64,000 bases of DNA, taken from Closterium sp. Naga37s-1. Taxonomy: Eukaryota > Streptophyta > Zygnematophyceae > Desmidiales > Closteriaceae. The notes beneath the pieces are model-generated. The model made no database searches, had not been told where the DNA came from, and saw only the letters and a program-made list of their open reading frames with translations. A program made the translations under genes and the position numbers. Below are positions 36,801-46,700 of the stretch, piece after piece. The stretch covers positions 8,507,001 to 8,571,000 of the forward strand of contig CANJKZ010000723.1 in assembly GCA_947471745.1 (NCBI GenBank), written 5' to 3'. How positions within the stretch are numbered: the first letter of the stretch is position 1; the number at the start of each line of letters is the position of its first letter.

Positions 36801-38108
36801 CCCCACCTGTGCACTGATGTGTACAGGTGGGATGTGGAAGGGTAGGAGGGTGGGGATGGGGAGAGGTGGAGAGGTGTTGCTGGCTTGCTTCTGATCGTTG
36901 GCACGCAATGTGTGAGGTGTGGACTTTTTGAGAAGTTATCCCTCTCGCCTCCCTTCCCTCCCCTTCCATCCTTTCCCCATGTGCTTTCCACTAACCCCCC
37001 CTGCTCGCCCACTCCTCAGCTTCGCAGTAATCCTGCTTGAGCTGCTAACAGGGCGACTTCTGAAATGTCCCAAATGTTCTTCCCCCTATCCCCCCCCGCA
37101 ATCCCCCTCACTCGCTCCCCAGCTTCGGGGTGATTCTGCTGGAGCTGCTGACAGGGCGACTGGCAGTGGTGCCAGACCCAGAGAACCCATCCGAGCTCAT
37201 GGTCATCACCGACTGGGTCAGTCGCTTTTTGAGACGCCTCAAAAGTCGTCAGTTGCTTTGCCCTTGTTTTGAGAACCCCTCCGAGCTTGGACAAAGAGCC
37301 ATTATTTTTAGCCAGTGTTTGTCCAACAAAGGGTCATCACCCCTCCAAGCTCATGGTCATTACCGACCTCCACCTTACATGGGTCGGTGCCTTTCTTTGC
37401 CCCCTCACCTCTCCTCCTTTACCTTCACGTTCACCTCGCAACTGCCTCGATTGCTTCCACCTGCGCTTCCACCCATGGTCCTATCGACAGTATCCGCCCT
37501 CTTTCAGCCATCTCATCCCTCCCATCCCTCCCTCCCATCCCTCCCTCCCACCCCTCCCTCCCATCCCTCCCTCCCACCCCTCCCTCCCACCCCTCCCTCC
37601 CACTTCTCCCTCCCATCCCTCCCTCCCATCCCTCCCTCCCATCCCTCCCTCCCATCCCTCCCTCCCATCCCTCGCTCCCATCCCTCCCTCCCACCCCTCC
37701 CTCCCACCCCTCCCTCCCATCCCTCCCTCCCACCCCTCCCTCCCACCCCTCCCTCCCACCCCTCCCTCCCATCCCTCCCTCCCATCCCTCCCTCCCATCC
37801 CTCCTTCCCATCCCTCCTTCCCATCCAATCCTCCCCACACACAACAGGCGGTGCACTACATAGCAGAGGGGGAGGTGCACCTAATCATTGACCCCCGGGT
37901 CTTCTCCCCAGATCTCACCCCCGCCTTCCAAACCCTTGGGGAAATCGCCTCTGCCTGCGTCGCCGCCCCTGCTGCCGCCCGCCCGACCATGGATGACGTG
38001 GCGCGGCAGCTTGCTGACGTGTACGCGGAGTATTTTCAAGGAGAGGGGGAGGGAGAGGGTGTGATGGAGGGAGGAATGATTGATGTATCACAACAACCAG
38101 AGGTGTAG
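30897..38108 (+). CDS. L-type lectin receptor-like (pseudo)kinase with DUF642-like domain, nine exons
   Basis: Exons 30897-31137, 31311-31877, 32114-33508, 33769-33948, 34659-35249, 36082-36221, 36520-36677, 37123-37216, 37848-38108. All junctions are GT-AG, phases agree, 3627 nt (1208 aa plus TAG). Signal peptide (WFALLHLLVLFSISIP). DUF642/galactose-binding-like domain: NLLQNPSFEAP, RYRLTFFFAAR, GVSVVALP. L-type lectin domain: SANITLTP, FLTAFTFSATRS, GGFAFVISG, ending VGFSGSGRGVEYVVSKWSF. One helix (LLIAIIVVSSVTALVAVLAA) followed by RRH. Kinase: glycine loop GHGGAYGSVF, Lys in WAVKRY, then HRNLKPSNIM (Asn for catalytic Asp), GDFCF (Cys for Gly of DFG), VILLELLTGR. Probably a plasma-membrane carbohydrate-sensing protein with a catalytically impaired kinase. 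The exon 1 donor and start (alternative ATG 30546) are the least certain parts. Confidence 0.82.
33585..33670. repeat. CA dinucleotide microsatellite
   Basis: (CA)n with CACACT variants in intron 3 of the receptor-kinase gene. Confidence 0.95.
34016..34100 (+). pseudogene. Exon relic: end of kinase-gene exon 4 (membrane helix)
   Basis: Repeats the last about 60 nt of exon 4 plus flanking intron (TTCAGGCGCCACCCATTAG, then CTACAGCCG). The donor is destroyed: TAGCTACG in place of TAGGTACG. Confidence 0.8.
34256..34322 (+). pseudogene. Exon relic: head of kinase-gene exon 5, copy 1
   Basis: CATCCCAG|GAGCATTTTGAATC then TGGCATACAACGACCAACTC. It matches the real exon start at 34659 (GAGCATCCCGGATC, TGGCATACGATGAGCTC) including the acceptor. 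Confidence 0.8.
34401..34576 (+). repeat. Exon relic split by a tandem of palindromes
   Basis: A second copy of the exon 5 head starts at CCCCAG|GAGCATCTCGAATC (34407), is interrupted after ATGGC, and resumes at GACGAGCCCATCTCCACTTG (34517). Inside are two palindromes (34431-34456, 34467-34492), each preceded and followed by GAATCATGGCGCGAC. A third palindrome with arms GTCGCTTTG/CAAAGCGAC lies at 34544-34576. Confidence 0.85.
35250..35798 (+). repeat. 60-bp tandem array carrying an exon end and splice donor
   Basis: Eight full 60-bp units (35281-35760) plus partial ends. Each unit contains CTGCACGCTCCCTGCG|GTAAGA, a copy of the 3' end of kinase exon 5 (35234-35249) with a donor. The units are identical except for one substitution (35415). 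A 20-residue repeat can be read from it on either strand, but the array is intronic. Confidence 0.95.
35953..36032 (+). pseudogene. Exon relic: head of kinase-gene exon 6
   Basis: CACATGCAG|ATTCACCC then DSPKSMEHRLCIAVGVAEGL against DSPMSMEQRLRIAVGVAEGL in the real exon at 36082. It ends in TAG three codons later. Confidence 0.85.
36325..36445 (+). pseudogene. Exon relic: tail of kinase-gene exon 6
   Basis: CATCGCCCCAAGCCACCCAG resembles the HRNLKPSN segment of exon 6, and CTATGCCACTCTGCAG|GTGTG further on resembles the exon end and donor (TCGCTGCAG|GTATG), with about 60 bp of unrelated sequence in between. Confidence 0.6.
37020..37080 (+). pseudogene. Exon relic: head of kinase-gene exon 8
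   Basis: CCTCAG|CTTCGCAGTAATC reads SFAVILLELLTGRL, against SFGVILLELLTGRL in the real exon at 37123. After GGGCGACT the match ends at a degenerate palindrome (37055-37079). Confidence 0.85.
37221..37372 (+). pseudogene. Palindrome plus two relics of the kinase-gene exon 8 tail
   Basis: Palindrome GTCGCTTTTTGAGACGCCTC followed by AAAAGTCG (37221-37248) starts 5 nt after the exon 8 end. Then GAGAACCCCTCCGAGCTTGG (37271) and CCCTCCAAGCTCATGGTCAT (37340) repeat the ENPSELMVI codons of exon 8. Confidence 0.75.
37495..37830. repeat. CCCATCCCTCCCT minisatellite
   Basis: About 28 imperfect 12-bp units of CCCTCCCATCCC and CCCTCCCACCCC. It lies in the last intron of the kinase gene and ends just before the exon 9 acceptor. 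Confidence 0.95.
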
Positions 38109-38659
38109 AGCAGGTTGTGGTGGTTTGTCAACTGATTTCCAGTTATGGTTTTCACAACTACCAAATGCATAGGTGATTCTGTACATGATGTATGTTGCCT
38201 GTAGGCTGTAGCTCTTGTAGTTAGGTATGAGCAAAATACCGAACTGTAAAAGAGCAAAATCGCAAAACACCGCGGTTCGGTTAGTTGCGGACAGAACTTC
38301 GGCCTTGTTTTCTTCATTACGTTCGCGACAGGCCGAACCAGGTTTGTCATCGAACCGGATCGGCGGTTTGGCCTGTCTTTAGTGAAAGGGGTGGGTCGGA
38401 TTGTTGTACGGATACAAAATCATACAAGCAGGCTGGATGTGAATGCATGTGTGTATTCCCTCAGGGTTTCTAACATGTTATCATCTCACCCATCCATACC
38501 CACACACAAAATCTCAGGCACCATCCGCACCTTACATGCACAGCTAACGATACACCTTATAAAACAGTAATATAGATTCTCAATACACTTCGTAGAACAA
38601 ATACCGTAACTTTTTCTGGTGAAATCAACCTCTACCTATTACCAGTACTGACCTGACCC
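38109..38659. other. Intergenic, 3' flank of the kinase gene
   Basis: AT-richer sequence with no supported gene. It presumably contains the kinase-gene polyadenylation region. Confidence 0.5.
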
Positions 38660-38662
38660 TAA

Positions 38663-39083
38663 GAGCGTATTCCTACGGGGCCACCTCGTATCAAGAATGA
38701 AATTGACTTTTGTTTACGGTATAAAACACCTTATATCAAGAATAGACCGAACCAGCGCACCAATGAAAATGCTCGCACACCCAGAAGTGAACGTGCTGAT
38801 TTTCCGACGCACGGTTCCAGTTGACGCGAAGTCGTCAGTCCAGTGAATGCGGCCGACAAACAGTCATGCGAAACTGCACACGGTGGCAGTCGTGCGCCGC
38901 ACGCGAACGTGCAAAGTGTGCAAACTTGTTCATGCTGGGTCGCAACATGCCACATCAGCTGTTGATGGAGTCGCACATGTGGGTTAACCGGCAACTTTTA
39001 CTGATATGAGGTTTTGGCGAACTTGTCAATTTACAGGCAGGAGTACCATTCTTGATACGAGGTGGCCCCGTAGGAATACGCTC
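38663..39083. mobile_element. MITE with 37-bp perfect terminal inverted repeats (Harbinger-like)
   Basis: 421 bp. The ends GAGCGTATTCC... and ...GGAATACGCTC are perfect inverted repeats for 37 bp. TAA flanks both ends (38660-38662, 39084-39086), the 3-bp target duplication typical of PIF/Harbinger. No transposase frame, so it needs a helper elsewhere. The perfect arms suggest recent movement. Confidence 0.92.
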
Positions 39084-39289
39084 TAAGACTTCTCAAGCTG
39101 AACCACCAGGCCATGCCCCAAAGGAACAAGCCAGCTACATACGGAACTACTGGTAACGACAGCCAAGGTCAGTTCGGGCCTTGGAAGGGGGTTGAGTGGG
39201 TATAAGCAGAGCAATACATGAAGACTACAATTAGGTGTAAGAATCAGCGAGCAGCGGGCGGGCACATTGGTGAGCAATCGAGCCAGCGG

Positions 39290-39368
39290 GTGAGTGAGTG
39301 AAGAGTGAGTGAGTGAGTGAGCGGGTGAGTGAGTGAGTGAGTGAGTGGTCACATGAACAAGTGAGTGA
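39290..39368. repeat. GAGT tetramer microsatellite
   Basis: (GAGT)n interrupted by GAGCGG. Confidence 0.9.
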
Positions 39369-39553
39369 GAGGCTATGCGTCCTGCTGCCAGCAGCTGCCT
39401 GCCCCGGTCATTCAATCAGCAGCGCAGCAGCTGACTTGCATGCAGAAAAACGGTGGGTGCAGCATCACAGCTCGTTTCCATTGTCTGTGTGCACTCTCGA
39501 GTACTGAAAGTTGCCAGGATGGAATGATGTTCTTGGTTGCTGATAGGAGGAAA

Positions 39554-39785
39554 CGGGTTGGGATGGGATGGGATGGGATGGGATGGGATGGGATGGGATG
39601 GGATGAAATGGGTTGGGATGGGATGGGATGGGATGGGATGGGATGGGATGGGATGGGATGGGATGGGATGGGATGGGATGGGATGGGATGGGATGGGATG
39701 GGATGGGTTGGGATGAAATGGGATGGGATGGGCTGGGATGGGATGGGATGGGATGGGCTGGGCTGGGCTGGGATGGGTTGGCATG
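39554..39785. repeat. GGATG pentamer satellite, about 45 copies
   Basis: Nearly pure GGGAT/GGATG array with a few GGTTG, GAAATG and GGCTG variants. All long frames here (MGWDGMGWDG and SHPIPSHPIP) are artefacts. Confidence 0.97.
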
Positions 39786-40072
39786 GATAGGGAGCAGAGA
39801 AGTTTTATATGCCTGAGAAAAAACACAAGTGACATAGGCAAGCCTCTCAAGCCTCTCCCTTGCCTCCCTTGACGTCACCCTCTCACATGTGCACTCACAC
39901 TCACACTCTCACTCACACAAGAGCGCGAGCACGGTTTTATTTTCCATTCCCTTTCCAATCCACCCCACCCCCTCCCTCTCCCCCCTCTCACTCCCACTCT
40001 CCTCCCAAACCCTTCCCCTTCCAGCACTCTTCCGTCCCACGCTCTCTGCTTCCCCTGACCCAATCCACTCAC

Positions 40073-42325
40073 CTGCAAGCCTATGCCTCCTCCACCAACA
40101 TTCTCCCTCCCAGGACCTCTTTCCTCCACTATCCTCTCCCTGCCATCCACCTCCTGCCGCAGCTGCTGCAGCTGCCTGCGGCTCCTCTCCTGCTCCTTCT
40201 CTGGCCGCCCCCTCCTCTGCTTCAGCCGCCGCCGTGCCACGTCCTCTGACAGAATCTCGTCACTCTCATCCTGGAGAGTGATAAGTGAAGGAGATCACGA
40301 AGGGAGAAAGAGATCGCGAAGGGAGAAGGAGAGCGCAACATAGGGAGAAGGAAGAGACCAAAACAATGGAAAGGGAGGGAGGGTGCAAATATGAAACGGA
40401 GAGAGGGTAGCCAACAGTCGGGAGGCAGGCAGGGAGGAGCAGGGAGGAGCAAGGCGGAGACGGTGCGTGCGTGGTCAGCCAAAACGAACGAAACGAGGCA
40501 AACAATGCAGCAAGGCAGCAGGAGAGAGAGACACGTGGTGCAAGAAGAAGCGTACCTGGTTGAGAGCAAAGGGGTGCCTTCTGGGAATGAAGCGCACTGT
40601 CATGGGATCGACTCCATCTGGCACAGGATCTCCCTCCACCAGCACCACCTGCAGGGCGGGGGGGAGCGAGGTCGTGTGGTGATTCTTAAGGTGCCTCGGA
40701 AACTTCTGTCAGCGCATCACAGAAATGCCTTTGGGGAAAGGAGCAAGAGGGAGGAGAAGGGGAAGGATGGAAATACGACAAACCAGAAACACAGAAAGAG
40801 GGTTTTCCGCACCTGTGGTTTCTTCCATCCGTGCTCCTTCTGCCGCTGCTGCCTGTGAAATTCCATCTTCTCAGCAGTGAGAGGCGGTAGTGGCTCCATC
40901 TGAACCAGCATCGTGTTGCCCACGCGATAATTCAGCACTGATGTGGGGTCATCATACTGCGATATCACGTTCAACCTGGGATTGGACGAGCGGGGAAAGG
41001 TTGGGAGGAATTGAAAAGGGTTGAGGGGCGGTAGTGGCTCCATTTGTACCAACATCGTGTTGCCCACACGATAGTTGACCACCGATGTGGGGTCCTCCTC
41101 ATACTGCGATATCACGTTCAGCCTGGGATGGGACGGGTTGGGAAGGGTTGGGAGGAGTCGAAAAGGGTTGGGAACCATGAGAAACGGTTCGGAACCATAA
41201 ACCGTGTAAATTGGGGATGGGATAGGTGTGCAAGCCAGGAACTGCAGACAAGCCAGAAAGGTATACGAACTGAGTGGAGAAATGACAATGAATCAAGTCA
41301 CGTACGGCTCGCTTCTATCCGAAGAAACGAATCCTCTTCTAGTAAGAAAGTCCACGCTCCTCTCCCTCCCTCCTACCCTCAACCGTTGCACGTAGGCCGC
41401 TGCAGCAGCAGCTAGCACGAGCAGCAGCGAGCCCCCCCCTGCAGCGAGTGCCCATGGGGAAACTGAGGCCCGCAAGCCTGCTCGATGGCTTGTGACGGAC
41501 TGCTTGCCGTAAGAAAGGAAGGACGAAGGGAAGAGATGTTTGAAAGACACAAGGACCGGATGGGGGACCCGGGGACAGAAGCGGAGAATGAAAAGATTGG
41601 TTGAGCTTCATACAGAGCGGGCTTAATCTGAAATAAAACGAGTCTTTTGAGGACGTAAAAATAGCCTACGGAAGGTAAGACACTGACACGGAAAAACTTC
41701 AAACACCGGAGAAGCAGTTGTGCAGAGCAGTGTCACTCACAGGCGCTGCAGCTTGCTCAGCCGTCAATCTCTGTCCACCTCTGCTTGTCTGGGCCTGTCG
41801 TCCGTCCGATGCAATCCCAGCGGATACTGGCGCGCTTGCCACGCCTTTCCGTGTCTCGCTCAGCCGAACAGAGCCGTGCCTCGCGGATGACTGGCTGCTA
41901 ACTACCACGTCAACATACACTCCTTCCCGCGTTCCCCGCTCTTGCTGCCGATGTTGTTGCGGCCCCTGCTGGTGCTGCTGGTGCGGTTGGGTGCTTCTAA
42001 CGGGTTCCGTCCGGCGAGAAGTGCGGCGGAAACGCGCGCGAGCGGAGACCGGGGGGAGGGGTGCGTGGCGCGGAAGCGCATGATGCTCGACCTTGCTGTG
42101 TGCGGAGGATAGGACGTGATTGGGAGATGGCAGCGATGATGGTGATGAAGACGATGATGATGAGAGCGGTAGGAAAGGAGAAGACATGAGGCCAGTGATC
42201 GTGGAGCGAGAGCGGAGAAACGTCGACGGCTGGATGTGCATGATGGAGGAATATCTGGCGATGGAGGAATATCTGGCGGTGGAAGATGACGATCTGACGG
42301 CCCACGATGTGCAAGTGCTGCTCAT
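40073..42325 (-). CDS. Unrecognised one-helix protein with probable organelle-targeting leader, at least five exons
   Basis: Exons 42325-41741, 41499-about 41384, 40975-40813, 40648-40556 and 40270-40073. Exon 1 is Ser/Arg/Gln-rich and acid-poor (MSSPFLPLSSSSSSS, then ARARFRRTSRRT), like a chloroplast transit peptide. Exon 2 has one helix (WALAAGGGSLLLVLAAAAAAYV). Exons 3-4 read on in frame: RLNVISQYDDPTSVLNYRVG, MLVQMEPLPPLTAEKMEFHR, then VVLVEGDPVPDGVDPMTVRF, IPRRHPFALNQ. Exon 5 is acidic then basic and coiled-coil-like (DESDEILSEDVARRRLKQRR). The exon 3-5 joints are phase 0 and solid. The exon 2 donor is unclear: the strong GTAGGA breaks the frame; GTTGAG (41383) keeps it. The last exon and stop were not found. 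Exons 3-4 look conserved, perhaps a plastid membrane protein, but I cannot name the family. Confidence 0.6.
41041..41126 (-). pseudogene. Exon relic: head of exon 3 of the 40-42 kb gene
   Basis: The minus strand shows ATCCCAG|GCTGAACGTGATATC and RLNVISQYEEDPTSVVNYRV, then MLVQMEPLPPL, against exon 3 at 40975. It stops at the PLPPL codons. The acceptor is intact, so it could be spliced in. Confidence 0.85.
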
Positions 42326-42335
42326 GATGCCTGCG

Positions 42336-42450
42336 ACTGGAGGTGCTGCCTGGTGATGCTGCCTGCGACTGGTAATTCTGCCTGCGACCGGTGATGCTGT
42401 CTGCGACTGGTGATGTTGCAGGCGCCGGTGACGTTGCCGGCGATGATGCC
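42336..42450. repeat. CTGCGACTGGTGATGCTGC minisatellite
   Basis: About five imperfect units of about 22 bp just upstream of the 40-42 kb gene's first ATG. Confidence 0.8.
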
Positions 42451-43399
42451 GTTAACAGTATACAATAAAAGTGTGAGATATGGGGCCTAGTAGAAGGTGA
42501 TGTGAGGAGATTAGGACGAAGAACTGATATTAACAGTGTTAAGTATCGTGTCAGTCGTTCGGTGGTGACGAGGAACAGACATGGGCAAAAAAGCCATCGG
42601 TGGAGCAACAACAGGGTTATACCTGAACCTTAAAAACGACAACGGTACGAATGATGGGCGAAATACAATAGTGATCTAACGTCCAACGTTTCAAAACGCT
42701 TTGTCTGACTGGAGTATGCGAGTGAACTAAAGTGACAAGCAGGGAGCCAGTCCACTAATAGACTTCTAATAGACCTAGAAATTAGTCCTAGACTGCTGTG
42801 AGTGAAGCTGACGAGACGAGGAGTGCAGTACTGTGTTTGCCTTGTCGTTCCAACCTAGGTTCTACTTCCCGCTTGCGCTTGCATTGCAACATCGTTCGTG
42901 AAAGCTGCGAAACACACCTGTTACAATGCATTCCCGAAAAACAACCCATGCAATCAAGAATACCGTTTACATTCTTTTGATTGATGGTGTACACCCAATT
43001 CTATATTATTCATAAACAATGCCTCCCTCGGGGTTCAGTGTCCCTAGATCCCGCTGATTTCTGTCACTGTTGTTCTTGAAATTGCTGGACAATTATCTGT
43101 CCATTTGTCATCGCATCGCAATATTCAATTGTCCAGTCGTCTCCTCTCCCTACATACTGGGCAGATTTTTCCGTTGCACGGTGCGCTCGGCGTTTTATTA
43201 GTAGTGCCGATCGTCGTTTCCATCTGACCGTTCTATCCATGCAGACCTTCTCTTCTGGATTTCTCGCTAGTCTGTATGGAGTCTTCTCATTACGAGCGTA
43301 GCCAGTCCTCAACTACACAATCTAGCGTCCGCGCGCCGGTCTCGCCGAGCCCAAGCCCCTGTAGCGCGCTTCGGTTGTAAGGGAAGGAATGGCGAAGCG
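42451..43399. other. Intergenic region, no supported gene
   Basis: About 950 bp of average composition without recognisable coding sequence or repeats, up to the target duplication AAGCG (43395-43399) of Copia-B. Confidence 0.55.
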
Positions 43400-43527
43400 T
43401 GTCACAAAGTAGGAAACGAGACAAAAGTGACTAGAAACAAGACAGTACAAGGTTTGTATAGGCAAAACCTAACAGTACTGTACCCCATAAGGAGTGCCCC
43501 ACTACAGCCTACAATATAGTTCTGACA
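43400..43527 (-). repeat. Copia-B 3' LTR
   Basis: 128 bp, preceded by target duplication AAGCG; differs from the 5' copy at several sites. Confidence 0.92.
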
Positions 43528-43747
43528 CACCCCCATAGGCAAAGTGGGGGACAAGCAAAAGATTAATGCAAAGGTCAAGCTCAAGGTGGATCACGACGTC
43601 ACCACGCATTCTGAGCACAAGCAAAAGGCCACAAGGCCAGTTCACATGCAGAGTTTTATAAAGAGGAGAACAAGTAGTACAGTGATCACAACCTAGCAAG
43701 TATAAGCATGCAGGTGCAGGTATACATAGATCACAGTATAAGCAAAT

Positions 43748-46700
43748 TCAAGAGGTGAGCAAGTGAGGCCAGGTAGGCACAAGACCTAACAGAGTACAAA
43801 AACCCTGATGATCACAAGGCTGAAGTGCCTTGGTAAAGATATCAGCAGTGTTGGCCCGAGTGGCCACGTAAGCAAGACGAAGCAGACCACGCTGCTGCAA
43901 CTCTCGAGCAAGGAAGTAGCGCAGAGCAATGTGCTTCGTTCTGTGCTCCAGTCTGTGCTCCTCACACAAGGCAATCATGGCCTTGTTGTCGACGTACAGA
44001 ACTGGAGGAGAACGAGGCGCCTCTCCCAAGTCGGTCAGCAGGTAGGTGAGCCAACGTAACTCCTGTGCAGCCATGGGCCCAGCGTATATCTCAGCCTCAC
44101 AACTGGAGCAGAGAACAGAAGACGAGCGAGTAGACCGCCACAAAACAGAGCCGGAACCAAGGCTGAAGGTGTAACCCTGTGACGACCGCTGCGTAGCCAA
44201 GTCGTCAACCCAAGAAGCGTCTGCGTGACCAGTGAGGACAACTCGAGCCCGTCCTCCAAGCACGAGCCCCATGCCTGACGTACTGCACAGGTAGCGCAAC
44301 ACCCTCTCAGCTGCAACCATGTGCTCTGGTCGGTGTCTCCCAGGAGCAACATAGCGTGCCAGGATGCTAAGAGGGTATGCCAGGTCAGGTCGAGTGCAGG
44401 TAATCAGGTACATGAGGCAGCCCACTAGCTCTGGGTACGGGCCACTCGACTCTACGGACTTATCCGAAGGCAGAGCTGAGAGCGAGTGGCTAGTAGACAG
44501 AGGAGTGGCCTGAGGCGAGGAGTACGTGAAGTTGAAGCGCTAAAGGACCTGCTGCACCCTGCGTGACTGAATCAAGGTAATGGTGCGCCGTGCTATGTCC
44601 CCGGTGATCTGCAAGCCAAGATAGCTGCGCAGCTCACCCAGGTCTGTGCACTTGTGTCTCTTCCGCAGCTCCGTCTTCACGTGGGCGAGTCCAGCAGTGT
44701 CAGCAGTAGCAAAGACCAAGTCGTCGACGTACACGAGGATGTAGAACGGCGGCAGAGTAGTGTCGGTGCGGAGAAACAGCGACGGGTCAGCAGTGGAAGG
44801 AGCAAACCCAAGAGCCGCAAGCGTAGTCCTCAGTGTTTCATGCCACTCGCGGGGTGCCTAGCGGAGACCGTAGACTGGCCGCCAGAAGCTCCACTGGGTA
44901 CCAGGAGGAAACGACCCAGTGAAGCTAGGTGGGCAGCGCAGCCAGATCTCCTCGTGCAGGCTGCCCTATAGGAAGGCAGTGTTGAAGTCAAGAAAGTGAA
45001 GCTCGTAGTCACGCTGAGCAGCGACGTGTAGCAGTACCCAAAGAGTGGTCATTTTCGGGGTGGGAGAGAAGGTCTGAAAGTAGTCAACTCCTTGCCGCTG
45101 ACTGAAACCTCGAGCCACCATCTGACACCTTGTAGACAGGCGGAGAACCCGGCGACCGCTTCACCCTGAAAATCCACATGCCATCGACAATGTTCGCCCC
45201 AGGTGGGGGAACCTCGTCGACGTAGGTGCCTGTGGACTTCCTCTGCGTCCATGGCTGTCTGCCACTGAGAGGAGTAGGGACCCTCTATCGCCTCTGCGTA
45301 AGAGCGCGGGGTCGGGATGTCTAAAGCATCCGGGTCTCCCTCAGGGGCAATCAGCATGGACACGAGATGAGGTAAAGCAGCAGCAAAATACTGGAACTCC
45401 TCCTGCCTGTCCTCAAGGACGTCCGTGCTAAGGGCACACTCACCCCCGACGGACGGAGGACAGACAGACGCAGACTCAACAACAAGACTAGCGGCGTAGT
45501 CTAGATGACAGTGAGCAGCAAAGTCGACAAGCTCAGCAAAAAGAGCAGACGCAGCAATAGACTCAAAGGAAGGGTCAGTGACAACAGTGGCCAGGAGACG
45601 CGTGACAGTAGGACTAGCAGCATGAAGGGAGTCCGACTCCGGGTCAGCAAGAGCAGGAAGGGAGGACGCGGGAGGAGACGGCAGAGGGACACGCTGTGGA
45701 GCAGTGGAAGGACGCAGTGCCATCTGGTGCGTGCCGGGGACAGGAGGAGGACGCTGACGCGAACCACGACGACCAGTGCGAGCAGCGGGAACAGGCGACG
45801 TAGGGCGAGACGCAGGCTAACGGCGCTCAGCAAGACCTCCGGTCGGACCAGTCTAAGGAGAAGGAGCAGGCAGTGGGGAGGCGGGCTGTAACTGTGACTG
45901 CGACTGAACTGGTGGTGGACACTCTAAGGGAGGAGCAAGACTAGTAGAAGGCGGGAGACCAAGAACCTGCTGAAGGAGTGGAACGAAGTACGGTCGCGAC
46001 CGTGCAGCACCACCAGAACCAGCAGAGACAGCACCAACACCCCCAGCGTCAGCTCCAACTCCTGCAGCACCACCAGCCCTAGTAGCACCTCCAGCAGCTC
46101 CAGCAGCGCCAACTCCAGCACCTCCAGCAGACCCAGCTCTAGTTGGACCACCAGAAGTCCCAGTAGCTCCTGTAGCGCCCGCCCCAGCACCTCCAGCAGC
46201 ACCTGCTCCAGCAGTACCGCCAGCTCCAGCACCTCCAGCAGCTCTAGCTCCAGCAGCACCACCAGGCCCAGCAGCTCCAGTACCTCCAGTACGAGCACCT
46301 CCGGGACTAGTGGCTCCAGAACCCCCAGCAGCTCCAGTAGTAGCAGGACCCCCAGCTCCAGTAGCACCACTAGCTCCAGCAGCACGGCTCCAGCGCCGAG
46401 CAAACCACTCGCGCAGCTGCTGTGGAGAGAGTGGCTCCCGCTGGGACAAGGGACCCAAGGGACCTCGAGGCTCAGCACCCCCAGGCTCAGCACTCCCAGG
46501 CTCCACACACGCAGGCTCAGTACCCGCAGGCTCCCTCAGACTTAGCAACCCCAGGCTCAGCACCCCCAGACTCAGTACCCTCAGGCTCAGCACCCCCAGG
46601 CTCCGCACGCTCAGGCTCAGCACCCCCAGACTCAGCACCCCCAGACTCATCACCCCCTGGCTCAGCACCCCCAGACCCGGCACCCGCAGGCTCAGCACCC

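Noticed and set aside
37430-37880. Gly/Arg/Glu or Ser/Leu/Pro repeat protein
   Set aside because: Artefact of the 12-bp minisatellite in the last kinase-gene intron.
39416-39878. SHPIP or MGWDG repeat protein
   Set aside because: Artefact of the GGATG pentamer array.
40073-42325. Naming the gene as a chloroplast-division protein (MCD1-like)
   Set aside because: One helix, a transit-like leader and a coiled coil would fit, but I could not recall enough sequence to support it, so the function is left open.
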